Part shown: positions 48,701 to 60,063 of the stretch, one piece after another | How the letters are laid out: each line of letters begins with the position of its first letter | Position numbering within the stretch: position 1 is the stretch's first letter | NCBI GenBank assembly: GCA_006503475.1 | Contig: RSEH01000020.1 | Location: 166,165 to 230,164 of the forward strand | DNA: 64,000 bases | From: Stentor roeselii | Taxonomy: Eukaryota; Ciliophora; Heterotrichea; Heterotrichida; Stentoridae | Direction: 5' to 3' | The notes under the pieces: model-generated | Database searches by the model: none | What the model saw: the letters and a program-made list of their open reading frames with translations, nothing else | Told to the model about the DNA's origin: nothing | Made by a program: the position numbers and the translations under genes

Positions 48701-51680
48701 ATTTATAAACTTATAACCAAAATATATAGTTACTAAACCAATACTAGTTTTTTTAAAATATTTTATGAGTAATCTTCACTGTTCTATTTGCATTTCTGTA
48801 AGTATCTGCTCTTTAAGTCTTAATTCATATAAGATTAAGATATAACAAAAAAATGTCAATTCCAACTCTTAATATATATTTCAAGATAACGTATTTTAAT
48901 TTAACTAACTTGATATTCGCAAAAAGTAAATATACAAGACTATATTGATTAAACTTCAAACAAATACAAAAACAAGATAAATCCTTTTGAAACTCGAACT
49001 TGAAATATTTTAAAAGAAAACAGTGATATCAATATATTTGAGAGTTTATCTTGTTGAAATTATAATTATTTGGTTAGATTTCTTTATAAGAACTAAATTC
49101 TATTTATAACTTTGTCTTTTATCTAACTTATTAAGTTTCATTACTGTTTTCCTAAAAAAAAAATTTAGTTTCTAACAATAGGAAAAATTTAAAGAGGTTA
49201 ACCTACTTATCTGATATAAGTTTTATTGCGATTAAAATAAATTTTCTATCCCTTTCTTATGATTTAAAAATAAATTTTCTATCCCTTTCTTATGATTTAA
49301 AAAAAAATATATAACTTAAACAGAGCATTTCTAAATGTCTTATGCACACTTATCTGATATTATGGTTTTTTTTATTTATTATTTTTGATATTAAGGTGCC
49401 TTAACTATCAATCAGAGTCTGATAACAGCTTGATATTCTTTATACTTTCTAATGCGATCTATGGCTTGACCTGTGAAAATTAAAAATCCTTGTTTTTTAT
49501 CCAAGGTTCTAGGACTCAGCTATAATTCAACCTTTAATATATTCAAGATTGATAAATTTTTACTAGATGCTCTTGTTGTCCTTTAGTAGAATAAAGGGCA
49601 TATCTACAGATATTTTCAATTTAGAGGAAACAAAATTGCTTGAATTGAGTTTTGGATTCTAGTACCTTATCTTGAAGGACTTATCAGGAATGAAGAGAGT
49701 TTTAATATTTAAACAAGATTAATACTAACAATTTGCAACCCTTAAAAACAAGGATAAGAACAAATTTACAATAACGATAAATCGGCCTGAGGAATCCAGT
49801 AAAACTCTAAGATTATAAACATCAATATCAAGCTGAACAAGCTCTTTGGTCCTGTTAGTATACCAGAGCTCTAAAAGCCTGATTTATAAGTACTTTAATC
49901 AAAATGATTATCTTAAAAAATTATTTTAATGATATTAAAGTACTAATCCAATTAAAAAAAAAGTGATTACTATTTCACTTTGTCATCAAACACTGAACAC
50001 AAACTCTGATATTTGATAGTTTTATTGAACTGAAATTATTAACTTTAGTCTTAATATTTTTTAATATTATAACGGTATTTGTATATGGAGTTGTTTTTTT
50101 TTAATTATAATTTGAACCATTAAATGTTTTTTCACGTGATTTGAAAAAAAATTTCCACTATAGGCTGCAAATATAGGATTTTAGATACTTTAAATATTAT
50201 GTGGATTTAAATTCTAAGTCATTTTCTTTTGAATGTAATAATATCACATAAAACAATTCTCTGAACTTAGGTTTAGTTCAACTGGATGCTTGAGTCTTTG
50301 TTTAAAGCTTCGAGTCGATATTGGATAGAGGTTTATTTTTTAATTTACGAATAGGATTTATATGAACTAAATCTTTTGAGTTAAAACATTTTTGTGAGTT
50401 GATTCTTGTTTTTTATTAATGCAATTGACACTTTTCTAAGTCATCAATTTTGAGAAGTGTTTTTTTCACAGAAAATGTTTTTTCAGATACACAGACGATT
50501 TTCTGCTTTTTATATAAATCAAAAAATTTGTGATTGATTCTTTTTGAAATTTCTTTGATTATCAGAGACTAATTACGTAGGATAACGAGTTAGACTTCAT
50601 AGACCAATCCTTGAAATTTATTGCTGAACAGCTTGGAATTAATGTTTGAACTATCACGTTCTGCGGCTTCTCAGTTATTTTTTACTTGAATAAGAAATCC
50701 TAGAAATAGATTAAAGCAGAATCAATGATTTATTGGGTTAGTTAGGGATATTCTTAGAATTAATTTATTTTTATGAATTCGATTAAGTGGATTTGATATA
50801 TTTATTGAGAAAGTTTGTTAAATTTCATATTAGAAAGTAAGAATTGACTAAGTTTTTAGAATAATTGAGATGAACTTTGATTATTTGTGATTAGAATATC
50901 AAATTCAAAATGCAATACTTAATGAAAATTATACCTAAATATGTTATTTAAGATAATTTCAAGAAAATAAATATTTAGTAATATTTTTGATCATCATAAG
51001 CAGGGTTTTATAAATTTAATAATATATGGATTAGATTAGTAAACCATTTAAATAAAACCTATTATATGATCATAAATTTTCATTGATATAACCTTATATC
51101 AACCAATTTCATACATATTATGTAAATATTAAAATATTGATTAAAGATTGAATCCTGAAGTGAATGATGATTATAATTTTTAATCAGAAATTCTAATAAA
51201 AAATTTATACAAGACACTCTTTAACATACGTAGTAGGCACAAAGCTAACCTTCTATTAAACTTAGAAAAATATATCTCAAAAATTCTAAACCTACCGAAA
51301 TTATTAATCAAACTCAATTACTCAGCCATGATAAACATGCCTTCCTTATGTCTTCATTCTAGCCTATTTTCATGGGAGTTAATATAAAACATAATTGTGC
51401 ATAGATAGAAGACTATATATGATTTGTTAAGATGCCCCAAGATAGATGTTGTTTTACTTTATAAAAGTTATTTTAGGATATGAATGAATTGATTGCTTAA
51501 AATACATTTATAAACATTTTATTAACAATTTAACCCTATATCTAATAAATATAGAGATCATATGAGATTAGATTGAAACATTTCAATCTCATGATAATAA
51601 ATTAAATAGAATCATCTAGCTACCAATCAATAATTCTAAAATTTTAAAAGAATCTTCTTATCAAGATAATTTAAATCTAT
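48701..51680. other. 3 kb AT-rich gene-free stretch
   Basis: No frame of useful length. It holds one perfect short tandem duplication (49234-49299) and otherwise only AT-rich sequence; I found no relic that I can name. Confidence 0.5.
49234..49299. repeat. perfect 2 x 33-bp tandem duplication
   Basis: The 33-bp unit (containing TTCTATCCCTTTCTTATG) occurs at 49234-49266 and again at 49267-49299 with no mismatch, which points to a recent slippage or duplication event in non-coding DNA. Confidence 0.9.
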
Positions 51681-54032
51681 CTAAACCTTTAAAACTCTTA
51701 TATCCTCTTCATTTGATTCAACAGCAATAAACTTTCCACTACTTGTGATAGACAATGAGTGAATCTCTTGTTCAAATACTTCAAAAGCTTTCAATTTTTC
51801 ACTTCTTCCTACTTCCCACAATAAAACAACCCTGTCACTCGACCCACTCACAACAAGCCTGCCATCTCTAGAAAAAGCTGCTGCGATAACCCAGCTGGAA
51901 TGGCCCTTAAAACATTGAATTTCATTTCCATGCAAATTCCAAATTTTAACACAACCATCATCACCTCCACTAAGAATAAACTGTGAATCATTAGAAAAAC
52001 AAAGAGTTCTTATCCAATTCTTATGCGCCTTGAAACTTAAAATTCTTTTTGCCTGATCAACATCCCACAAATTCAAAATCTTTCCATTTTCACTAACAGC
52101 ATATTTTTTATTTTTTGAAAAACTGATGGGTTCATAACTTTTGTACTTGTCATTTGAATTAATTTCTAGATAATCCTGCAAATTCCAGATATCACAATGG
52201 TATCGATAAAAGATTGATAAAAATTTACCATTCATTGAAATTTTCTTAATACAAGATTTTGAGTCAGTGATGAATTCTCTAAATTTTCCAGTAAGGTTCC
52301 AAAATTCCATATTGCAAAATTTGGTGATTAAATAGTTTTCAGAAATCCATGCACTTTTATAGTTACTGTTAATTTCAGGATTAAAGGTAAATTCTAGAGA
52401 TTTATCAAAAATATTCCAAATATTAGAAATGCTTTCATCTGATATACCAATGATCGATTTCTGATCTCTTGTAAAAAAAATAGATATAATTTTTCCATTT
52501 TCTACTTTAAAACTAGATACTTCACATTTATGCGAAATACTCCAGACTCCAATATAACCATCTTCAAACCCGCAAGCAATAAAACTGCAATCAATTGAAA
52601 ATGAAGCGATTGAAGTATTGATATCTCCTCTTTCAACATCAAAGACCTTGAAATTTTCCATAATATTCCAGATACTAAAACAAGTATCACTGGTAACAAT
52701 AACAAGAGAGAAATCATTTGATATAGAAAATTTTTCAGAAGTTCTTTTTAAAGAATTAACTCGAAAAATAACTTCGTTGTTTGTTAAGTTCAAAATATTT
52801 AAATTTTCCTTTTCTTGAGTTAGTAAAAAACGATGATCCTCTGAAATCTGAAAAGAATAAATTTTTGATTTAATCTCAGTTATAAAAAACTCAACTCGTT
52901 TTTCCTTCATGTTGAAAATTTGTAGGCCTTGAGAATAGCTGCTAAGCCCTACATATTTTCCTTCGTGTGATATCGAAACATGGTTAATATCTTCAGAGTC
53001 TAAATTTTGAAAGTAGCTAATTTGTTTAGGTATCTTAGAGATCTTCCAAATATAAAGACTATTATCAACACTACTACCAATCAAGGTCTTTTGATCAGGA
53101 CTGAAATAAATCTGGCATTTAAATGAACTATGCTCAAAAATGATTTTTGTTACTTTTTTCCTCTCGATATCGAAGAGTCTAATAAACTCATCATATGTCG
53201 TAAATGCAAGGATCTTATTGTCAGGTGTAAATGAAACTGAAAAAATACTATCCTGATGCTTAAAAGTAAAAACTTCACTTCTATCATCAAGATTCCAAAT
53301 ACTTAAACTAGAAAGAAAAATACCCGCAGCAAATTTACCATTTTTCGAAATAGCGACAGTACCAACCTGCTTCTGACTTCCAATCAATCTGACTTCCTGT
53401 CTCCTGGATTCAAAATTCCATAAAATAATCGACCCATCTCGTGACCCGCTGATAAACCTGCCATTAGGACAGCATTTTATTGACATCACAATCCCTTCAT
53501 GTCCATTAAGTCTAAACTCTTCTCTTTTCTCAAAGAAACTCCAAAAAACTATAGATTTTTCCTCTGGATATGCAACAAATTTTCCATCTGAAGTAAAAAT
53601 GGCTCGATAGGACCTTTCGGATGAGATCGGTATTCTTGAATATAAGGTTTTTTGGTGAAAATCAAGGATTTCTAGGAAATTTGAATACCCGCAGAGGAGA
53701 TAGTCCCCGCTTGGAGAAAAATTTAAAGATTTGAGATCTTTTGGTATTTTGATATTTGGCTCGAATTGATTTTGGGGAATGTTTAGGACTTTTATTACTT
53801 CTGAACCTCCCAGTAATGCGAATATTCCACAAGGTGAGACTACTAATGCTACCACATTTCCGATCCTATAGATTCGATGTGCTGTACAATTTGAAATGTA
53901 TTCCTTGTTTTGAGAATTTTTTATAATTTGGTAAAGATTTTTTTGGGTGTTGTTTTGAAGGACTTGACTTTTTGATTTTTTATGTCTCGAATCAGATGTA
54001 TGTTGTGATTTCGAAAGCTGAAATTCGCTCAT
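51681..54032 (-). CDS. WD40-repeat protein, about 13 divergent repeats
   Basis: A 783-residue protein made almost entirely of WD40 repeats after a short basic Ser/Gln leader (residues 1-45). Good repeats include FISGSRDGSIILWNFESR, ILSGGDDGCVKIWNLHGN and VVSGSSDRVVLLWEVGR near the C terminus; several central ones are degenerate. Two stacked propellers are likely. The family acts as a scaffold; no enzymatic domain is fused. The start follows TTAATTATTATA. It is flanked upstream by a decayed partial copy of itself (54200-55260) in the same orientation, so this locus has been duplicated. Repeats differ strongly from each other in DNA, unlike the gene at 57010. Confidence 0.83.
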   Translation of the reverse strand: MSEFQLSKSQHTSDSRHKKSKSQVLQNNTQKNLYQIIKNSQNKEYISNCTAHRIYRIGNVVALVVSPCGIFALLGGSEVIKVLNIPQNQFEPNIKIPKDLKSLNFSPSGDYLLCGYSNFLEILDFHQKTLYSRIPISSERSYRAIFTSDGKFVAYPEEKSIVFWSFFEKREEFRLNGHEGIVMSIKCCPNGRFISGSRDGSIILWNFESRRQEVRLIGSQKQVGTVAISKNGKFAAGIFLSSLSIWNLDDRSEVFTFKHQDSIFSVSFTPDNKILAFTTYDEFIRLFDIERKKVTKIIFEHSSFKCQIYFSPDQKTLIGSSVDNSLYIWKISKIPKQISYFQNLDSEDINHVSISHEGKYVGLSSYSQGLQIFNMKEKRVEFFITEIKSKIYSFQISEDHRFLLTQEKENLNILNLTNNEVIFRVNSLKRTSEKFSISNDFSLVIVTSDTCFSIWNIMENFKVFDVERGDINTSIASFSIDCSFIACGFEDGYIGVWSISHKCEVSSFKVENGKIISIFFTRDQKSIIGISDESISNIWNIFDKSLEFTFNPEINSNYKSAWISENYLITKFCNMEFWNLTGKFREFITDSKSCIKKISMNGKFLSIFYRYHCDIWNLQDYLEINSNDKYKSYEPISFSKNKKYAVSENGKILNLWDVDQAKRILSFKAHKNWIRTLCFSNDSQFILSGGDDGCVKIWNLHGNEIQCFKGHSSWVIAAAFSRDGRLVVSGSSDRVVLLWEVGRSEKLKAFEVFEQEIHSLSITSSGKFIAVESNEEDIRVLKV

Positions 54033-54199
54033 TATAATAATTAAAGATGATATGGATGTTTAGGTTTCTTAGGAAAAATTATTTTTAGTTTTTTCACATT
54101 GTGGATACTGATATGATTGCTAATTATTTATTCAATAAGTTAGCTAAAGTTATTCGCAAGAAAATTCTAAGCTTTCAGAATGAGCTAAAACTTATCAAC

Positions 54200-55260
54200 C
54201 TAATTTAATCTCTAAGTATTTCAAATCTTTAAAACTCTTAAAAATCCTTCACTGACTAGATTACAAAAACTTTCTACTACATGTAAAAAACAGCAAGAGT
54301 ATGTGCTCAAATAATTCAAAAGCTTTCAATTCTTCACTGATCCCTACTTCCCACAATAAAACAATTTTATAATTTCGCCCACTCACAACGAATCAGCCAT
54401 CTCTAGAAACCTGCAGTTCGAATAGCTTTAAGACATTGAATTTAATTCAAATCCAAAATTTTACTCAATCATCATCAGTCAACAAAGAATAAACTGTTCG
54501 TCATGAGAAAATGAGAGAGTTATTATTCGATTCTTATTAGCCTTGAACCTAAAATTTTTTTTCTAACATCCCATAACTTTACAATCTTTTCATCCGGTAA
54601 CATCATGTTTTTAAATTAATAGAAACATATGGTTTGAACTTATCATTGCTTTTCAATTATAAATTATCTTTATTTTCCAGATATCTCAATCATTGTGAAA
54701 ATAGTGACACATTTATCGATAAAATTTTCTTAGGATTTAATGTGCAATCAACTGTCTCAAAGTCAGATATAATAAATTTTTATCTATCTATACAACTTTT
54801 AAAGTAATCAAATGCAGATTCAGTAAAACTTTACTTTTCACTCTTATCATCAGCATTCCAGACTCAATTAGTCCATCTGCTAATCTAAACGCAATAGACC
54901 TGCAATCATCCAAATTAAGTAACTGATATTCATACTGTTCCTCTTTCAGCATCAATAAATTTGAAATTTTTAATTAATTCTAGAGACTATAACAAGTATC
55001 AATTATTAAAAAAAAACAAAAGAAGTCTTCTATATAGGAATTGATTATTTTTCATTATTCTTTTTGGAAAGAAATCAACACTAAACATAATCTGATCGGT
55101 TTTTTAATGAAAAATTTAAAAATTCCTAGAATAGCCAAAAATGAATTTTTCAAAAGATTTTACTTAAAATTATTTGACTAAAAAAACGACTCAATTTTCT
55201 ACTGAGTTAAAAATTTTCAAATTTATCGACATATTTTACTTTTTATTACAAGATTCTGTA
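54200..55260 (-). pseudogene. decayed tandem copy of the WD40 gene at 51681
   Basis: The sequence aligns with the 3' part of the neighbouring WD40 gene in the same orientation. Around 54321-54405 it matches 51786-51870 at a constant offset of 2535 bp without indels (shared AGCTTTCAAT, ACTTCCCACAATAAAACAA, CATCTCTAGAAA). By 54858 the offset has become 2316, so about 220 bp were lost. Weak matches continue to about 55200 (offset near 2300). Stops and indels break every frame. It corresponds to the last 370 or so residues of the protein. Confidence 0.8.
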
Positions 55261-55761
55261 GACATTTAAAAAAAAATAGATCAATTATAAGAAATGTAGA
55301 TCTCTAAGTTAAAATATTTCTATAAATAAATGTAGACATTTTAAAGAGATTATGAGATATATTTGTTAAGTATAGTTTATTAGAGTCTTTGTATTTATCA
55401 GTCCAAAATAAATATGTTTCATCTAACTTATTCTTTTTATTTTAAGATTACTTCAATTTACAAGATTAATATATGAGTCGAAAATATTTTTTATAACATT
55501 ATTTAAATTTATATTTATGGCAAACAACTACATTCATTGAGATCATTTTTATTTGCTGCAAACCAAACAAAAATATTCCAATGAATAGGCTTTCCTCTTT
55601 ATTTTTCTCATTCAAAAATACCTGCAGTACATCAATTAAAGGATTATCTCTTGCAAGGATTTTAAGTTCTGCTCATTATCCGAATCTCTGAAACAAAAAA
55701 TCCTTGCTTTATATCGGCTTCAAATGATTGACTAATAACTGAAATGAAAGCTTGCTAAAAT
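55261..55761. other. AT-rich spacer between two relics
   Basis: No coding frame was found between the WD40 relic and the kelch fragment. The part nearest the kelch fragment may be its decayed 3' extension, but I cannot show this. Confidence 0.4.
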
Positions 55762-55950
55762 TCATAATAATTCCTTTAAAGAAAATTCCCAGAGGTCATT
55801 ATAGAAGCAGTTTTCACTACAATTACCAAAAACTATTATCCATTCTTTGGATTTCATGTAGTCTATAAGGATGTCTCCATGGAAAGGCGAAGAAAATCTA
55901 AAAGCTGGAATAAAATCAACTTTCAGTGAGAAGCAGAGGCAAAGATCTGC
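55762..55950 (-). pseudogene. fragment of a kelch-repeat protein gene
   Basis: On the minus strand, from 55950 to a TGA at 55762, a 62-codon open frame without a start codon reads as a kelch motif: AFRFSSPFHGDILIDYMKS followed by EWIIVFGNCSENCFYND and LWEFSLKEL. The order (R..H, WIIVFG, NDLWEF.L) is that of a kelch blade. Only one blade remains, in AT-rich DNA with no ATG and no TATAA start, so it is a gene remnant. Confidence 0.6.
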
Positions 55951-57009
55951 ATAAAAAAAAATATTTATATTGTTTAGACCAAAATTTAGATAATTTCTTC
56001 TAATTTAACAAGGAAACTAACAACTAAAGACAGTGATTAAAATTGAAGATTATTTTTAATAAACTCTTAGGATGATTAATTTATCTTCTTTGATTATATG
56101 ATAATCAGTAATTTCAATAAAATTGAAGTTTTTAGTTTTAGTGAATTGAAATAAAAGATAACTCGATTTACTTTTATTGATATAAAGTTGGATACTCTGG
56201 TGATATTATGATTAAAGGTATTATGCTATTATTTAGGTAGTTTATGGTATTAAATTATTCATAAGAAAAATATTATGTATTGTTGATTAATGTATTATAG
56301 GTATTTCAAAGAAAATATATATAAAAATTTATAAGATTTCTCTTATTTTAATGAAAGGAGAAGAATTTCAAAGTCTATTATTCAGTTCTTCTTCTGATTT
56401 ATGATTTTTGGGTTTCAATTCACATGAATTTTCCGAAGAATTGACCTAATATATCAGAAGTATTATAACTCTGGCCATTGAATTATTATAAGAGTTTATT
56501 TTTCATTATTTATTGACTTTAGTATTTTCTAGAATGAAAAATTTAGATTTTTATAGACTTAATGTTCATAAGCAAAGCAAAACTTAAGTAATTAATATCA
56601 GATAAAAATACAAGGATCCAAAATTGTACTTCAACTGGTGGAAAGGCCAATCATAGCAAACTAGTCGATAATTAGATGACAATCGATAATTAAATACAAA
56701 AAAGATCATAATATATCAAATCCTCTCTATCTGTTAATTAGAAGAATACTATATAATTGACAATTTGGACATTGATGTTTGTTGTGAGGATTGAATGAAG
56801 ATTAATCTAAAGTCATTTCATACATCAATATATGATTAGTAAAATCTTGAATTTTTACCTGCCCTTGGATTAATTTTGAAGTATTATTTATTAAATTTAG
56901 CAGAGTTTTTAACTACTATTACAACAGAAGATAGAGAATTATAACTTTTGATTAGAATTTAGTATTAACCATCGAAGGCATATTTTGGCTTGAAAATCTA
57001 AGTCTATAA
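55951..57009. other. AT-rich upstream region of the 17-repeat WD40 gene
   Basis: About 1 kb without a gene. The last 31 bases (to the ATG) are 27/31 identical to a second copy at 62571-62601, so they are either a promoter or part of a duplicated unit. Confidence 0.45.
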
Positions 57010-57012
57010 ATG
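57005..57012 (+). promoter_or_regulatory. TATAA element abutting the start codon
   Basis: TATAAATG: the TATAA at 57005-57009 touches the ATG at 57010. The same arrangement, with a gap of 0 to a few bases, is seen at 39961, 62599, 63037, 26841, 35413 and on the minus strand at 44397, 48700 and 54032. A core promoter or transcription-start element so close to ATG would imply a very short leader. Confidence 0.55.
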
Positions 57013-60000
57013 ATGGAATCTGGTTCAAGCAGAGTAGAGAGAGAAGATATACTCAAAATTTCGGGAGATAATGATGATAGTAATGGAGCTGAGCTTCAAA
57101 AGACGATATATAAGTACAATAAAAGATATTCGAAATTCAAAGCAAAAACATATTCATGGCCTATGAATGTCTTTGAAAAAGGAGGACATTCAGATTGGGT
57201 TTCTTGCTGTTCTTACTCTCCTGATGGAAATTATCTGGCAACTGGATCAAGAGACAACACAGCTAAAATTTGGAATATCAAAGAGCAAAGAGAAGAGTTC
57301 TCTTTAAATGAACATTTAAGCTTAATAAACTGCTGTTCTTACTCTCCTGATGGAAATTATCTGGCAACTGGATCAAGAGACAGCACTGTTCAAATCTGCA
57401 ATATAAAAGAGAAAAGACAAGAGTTCAGACAGAATGGGCATAAAGGTTCAATAAACTGCTGTTCTTACTCGCCTGATGGAAATTATCTGGTAACTGGATC
57501 AGATGACAAAACAGTTAAAATCTGGAATATCAAAGAGCACAGAGAAGAGTTCACTCTCAACGGGCATTCAGATTCAATAAATTGCTGTTCTTACTCGCCT
57601 AATCGAAATTATCTGGCAACTGGATCAAGAGACAAAACAGTTATAATCTGGAATATCAAAGAGCAAAGAGAAGAGTTTACTCTCAACGGACATTTAGATT
57701 CAATAAATTGCTGTTCTTACTCGCCTGATGGAAATTATTTGGCAACTGGATCAAGAGACAAAACAGTTAAAATCTGGAATATTAAACAGAGAAAAGAAGA
57801 GTTCACTCTTAATGGGCATACAGGTTCAATAAACTGCTGTTCTTATTCTTCTAATAAATATTATCTGGCAACTGGATCAATAGACAGAACAGTCAAAATC
57901 TGGAATATAAAAGAGCAAAGAGAAGAGTTCACTCTTAATGGGCATGCAGGCTCAATAAACTGCTGTTCTTACTCGCCTGATGGAAATTATCTGGCAACTG
58001 GATCAAAAGACAAAACAGTTAAAATCTGGAATATCAAAGATCAAAGAGAAGAGTTCACTCTCAACGGACATTCAGGTCCAATAAATTGCTGTTCTTACTC
58101 TCCTGATGGAAATTATCTGGTGACTGGATCAGATGATAACACTGTTAAAGTTTGGAATATCAAAGACCAAAGAGAAGAGTTCAGTCTCAATGGACATTCA
58201 GATTCTGTGTGTTGCTGTTCTTACTCTCCTGATGGAAATTATCTGGCAACTGGATCAGATGACAAAACAGTTAAAATCTGGAATATAAAAGAGCAAAGAG
58301 AAGAGTTCACTCTCAACGGACATTCAGATTCAATAAATTGCTGTTCTTACACTTCTGATGGAAATTATCTGGCAACTGGATCAAGAGATAAAACAGTTAA
58401 AATTTGGAATATTAAAGAGCAAGGAGAAGAGTCCACTCTCCATGGGCATTCAGATTCGATAAATTTTTGTTCTTACTCTCCTGATGGAAATTATCTGGTG
58501 ACTGGATCAGAATACGAAACGATTAAAATCTGGAGTATAAAAGAACAAAGAGAAAATTTCACTCTCTATGCAAATTCAGATTCAATAAAATGCTGTTCTT
58601 ACTCTCCTGATGGAAATTATCTGGCAACTGGATCAAGAGACAACACGGTTAGAATCTGGAATATCAAAGAGCAAAGAGAAGAGTTCACTCTTAATGGACA
58701 TTCAGATTCGGTATGTTGCTGTTCTTACTCTCCTGATGGAAATTGTCTGGCAACTGGATCAATAGACGGGAAAGTTAAAATCTGGAATATTAAAGACCAA
58801 AGAAAAGTGTTTACTCTGAATGGACATTCATATTGGGTATCTTGCTGTTCTTACTCTCCTGATGGAAATTATCTGGCAACTGGATCAAGAGACAATACAG
58901 TTAAAATCTGGAATATAAAAGAGCAAAGAGAAGAATTTACTCTCAATGGAAATACAGATTCAATAAATTGCTGTTCTTACATTCCTGATGGAAATTATCT
59001 GGCAACTAGATCAACAGACAACACGGTTAAAATCTGGAATATAAAAGAGCAAAGGGAAGAGTTCACTCTTAATGGACACGCAGGTTCAATAAATTGCTGT
59101 TCTTACTCTCCTGATGGAAAATATCTGGCAACTGGATCAAGAGACAAAAGAGTTAAAATCTGGAATATAAAAGACCAAAGAGAAGAATTCACTCTCAATG
59201 GACATTCAGGTTCAATCAATTGCTGTTCTTACACTCCTGATGGAAATTATCTGGTGACTGGATCAGACAACTATAAATTTCATATCTGGAAATTAAAAAA
59301 GCAAAAAGTGGGTTTATATATGAATGAGAATAGCGATATAAGCATCAATTATAAACTTGAAGACTTGACAAAAACTTTTAAACCACAAAAATATTCAATT
59401 ACTAATATCAGAAAGCCTACTAACGATGGATTATATACTATTAATTTGAATGATAATGGCAGTATTTCATTTTGGAACATATTAGAAAGTAGAGAAGATT
59501 TCATTTTATGTTATGACAGCTCAAAAATTATAGGTTTATATTTTATAGAGAATGAAAAATATCTAGTAGCTGTATACAGAAGTAATATTTTTATTATAGC
59601 TTTTTGGAACAAATTGTTATATATTCTACATGAAAATCTTTTTAAGTGTATCATTACAAGAGCAAATATTAAATTACTATTTAAAGATGCAAAAGTAGCT
59701 ATATTTATTCAAAAATACTATAATGAATATTATAAAAGCAAAGTTAAAATTGATGAGCAACTACAATTGATTGTAAGTAAGCTTCTCATAAAATATGATT
59801 TTCAAAAAAGATCTAAGACGGCTCTGAAATTATCAATATATCTTGTTAAATTTGCATATTTAAATTATAGGATTAAACATCTTAACGATGGAGCTGAAAG
59901 AATCCTTATGAAATTTTATTCCATAACCAAAAATAAAAGGCTTAATATCGAATGGATATATGAATCACAGATATTAATATTTTTATATGATTCAATAGTA

Positions 60001-60063
60001 GAATATGATGCTAAACAAAAGATAGGGATTTTATTAGATCAGCTGATACAATTAAGTAGTTAA
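57010..60063 (+). CDS. WD40 protein with 17 near-identical 42-residue repeats
   Basis: A 1017-residue protein. Residues 1-57 form a charged leader with a basic end (KYNKRYSKFKAKTY). Residues 58-771 are exactly 17 WD40 units of 42 residues without any insertion or deletion, each based on NGHxxSINCCSYSPDGNYLA followed by TGSRDxTVKIWNIKEQREEF. Variation is concentrated at the residues after GH (SD, SG, TG, AG, KG, SY) and at the TGSxDx position (RD, DD, ID, KD, EY, TD). One or two degenerate units follow (GSISFWNILESRED), then a helical C-terminal region of about 180 residues with no known domain. WD40 propellers bind other proteins. Homogenised repeats with variable loop positions suggest a recognition surface under change, as in fungal incompatibility proteins (inference). 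The start abuts TATAA. Confidence 0.92.
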   Translation: MMESGSSRVEREDILKISGDNDDSNGAELQKTIYKYNKRYSKFKAKTYSWPMNVFEKGGHSDWVSCCSYSPDGNYLATGSRDNTAKIWNIKEQREEFSLNEHLSLINCCSYSPDGNYLATGSRDSTVQICNIKEKRQEFRQNGHKGSINCCSYSPDGNYLVTGSDDKTVKIWNIKEHREEFTLNGHSDSINCCSYSPNRNYLATGSRDKTVIIWNIKEQREEFTLNGHLDSINCCSYSPDGNYLATGSRDKTVKIWNIKQRKEEFTLNGHTGSINCCSYSSNKYYLATGSIDRTVKIWNIKEQREEFTLNGHAGSINCCSYSPDGNYLATGSKDKTVKIWNIKDQREEFTLNGHSGPINCCSYSPDGNYLVTGSDDNTVKVWNIKDQREEFSLNGHSDSVCCCSYSPDGNYLATGSDDKTVKIWNIKEQREEFTLNGHSDSINCCSYTSDGNYLATGSRDKTVKIWNIKEQGEESTLHGHSDSINFCSYSPDGNYLVTGSEYETIKIWSIKEQRENFTLYANSDSIKCCSYSPDGNYLATGSRDNTVRIWNIKEQREEFTLNGHSDSVCCCSYSPDGNCLATGSIDGKVKIWNIKDQRKVFTLNGHSYWVSCCSYSPDGNYLATGSRDNTVKIWNIKEQREEFTLNGNTDSINCCSYIPDGNYLATRSTDNTVKIWNIKEQREEFTLNGHAGSINCCSYSPDGKYLATGSRDKRVKIWNIKDQREEFTLNGHSGSINCCSYTPDGNYLVTGSDNYKFHIWKLKKQKVGLYMNENSDISINYKLEDLTKTFKPQKYSITNIRKPTNDGLYTINLNDNGSISFWNILESREDFILCYDSSKIIGLYFIENEKYLVAVYRSNIFIIAFWNKLLYILHENLFKCIITRANIKLLFKDAKVAIFIQKYYNEYYKSKVKIDEQLQLIVSKLLIKYDFQKRSKTALKLSIYLVKFAYLNYRIKHLNDGAERILMKFYSITKNKRLNIEWIYESQILIFLYDSIVEYDAKQKIGILLDQLIQLSS
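57181..59322 (+). repeat. 17 x 126-bp tandem repeats coding for WD40 blades
   Basis: From GGAGGACATTCAGATTGGG to the end of unit 17 the array is exactly 17 x 126 = 2142 bp. Units share long identical DNA stretches (for example TGATGGAAATTATCTGGCAA in most), including synonymous positions. This shows recent unequal crossing-over or gene conversion and not just protein-level selection. Confidence 0.95.
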
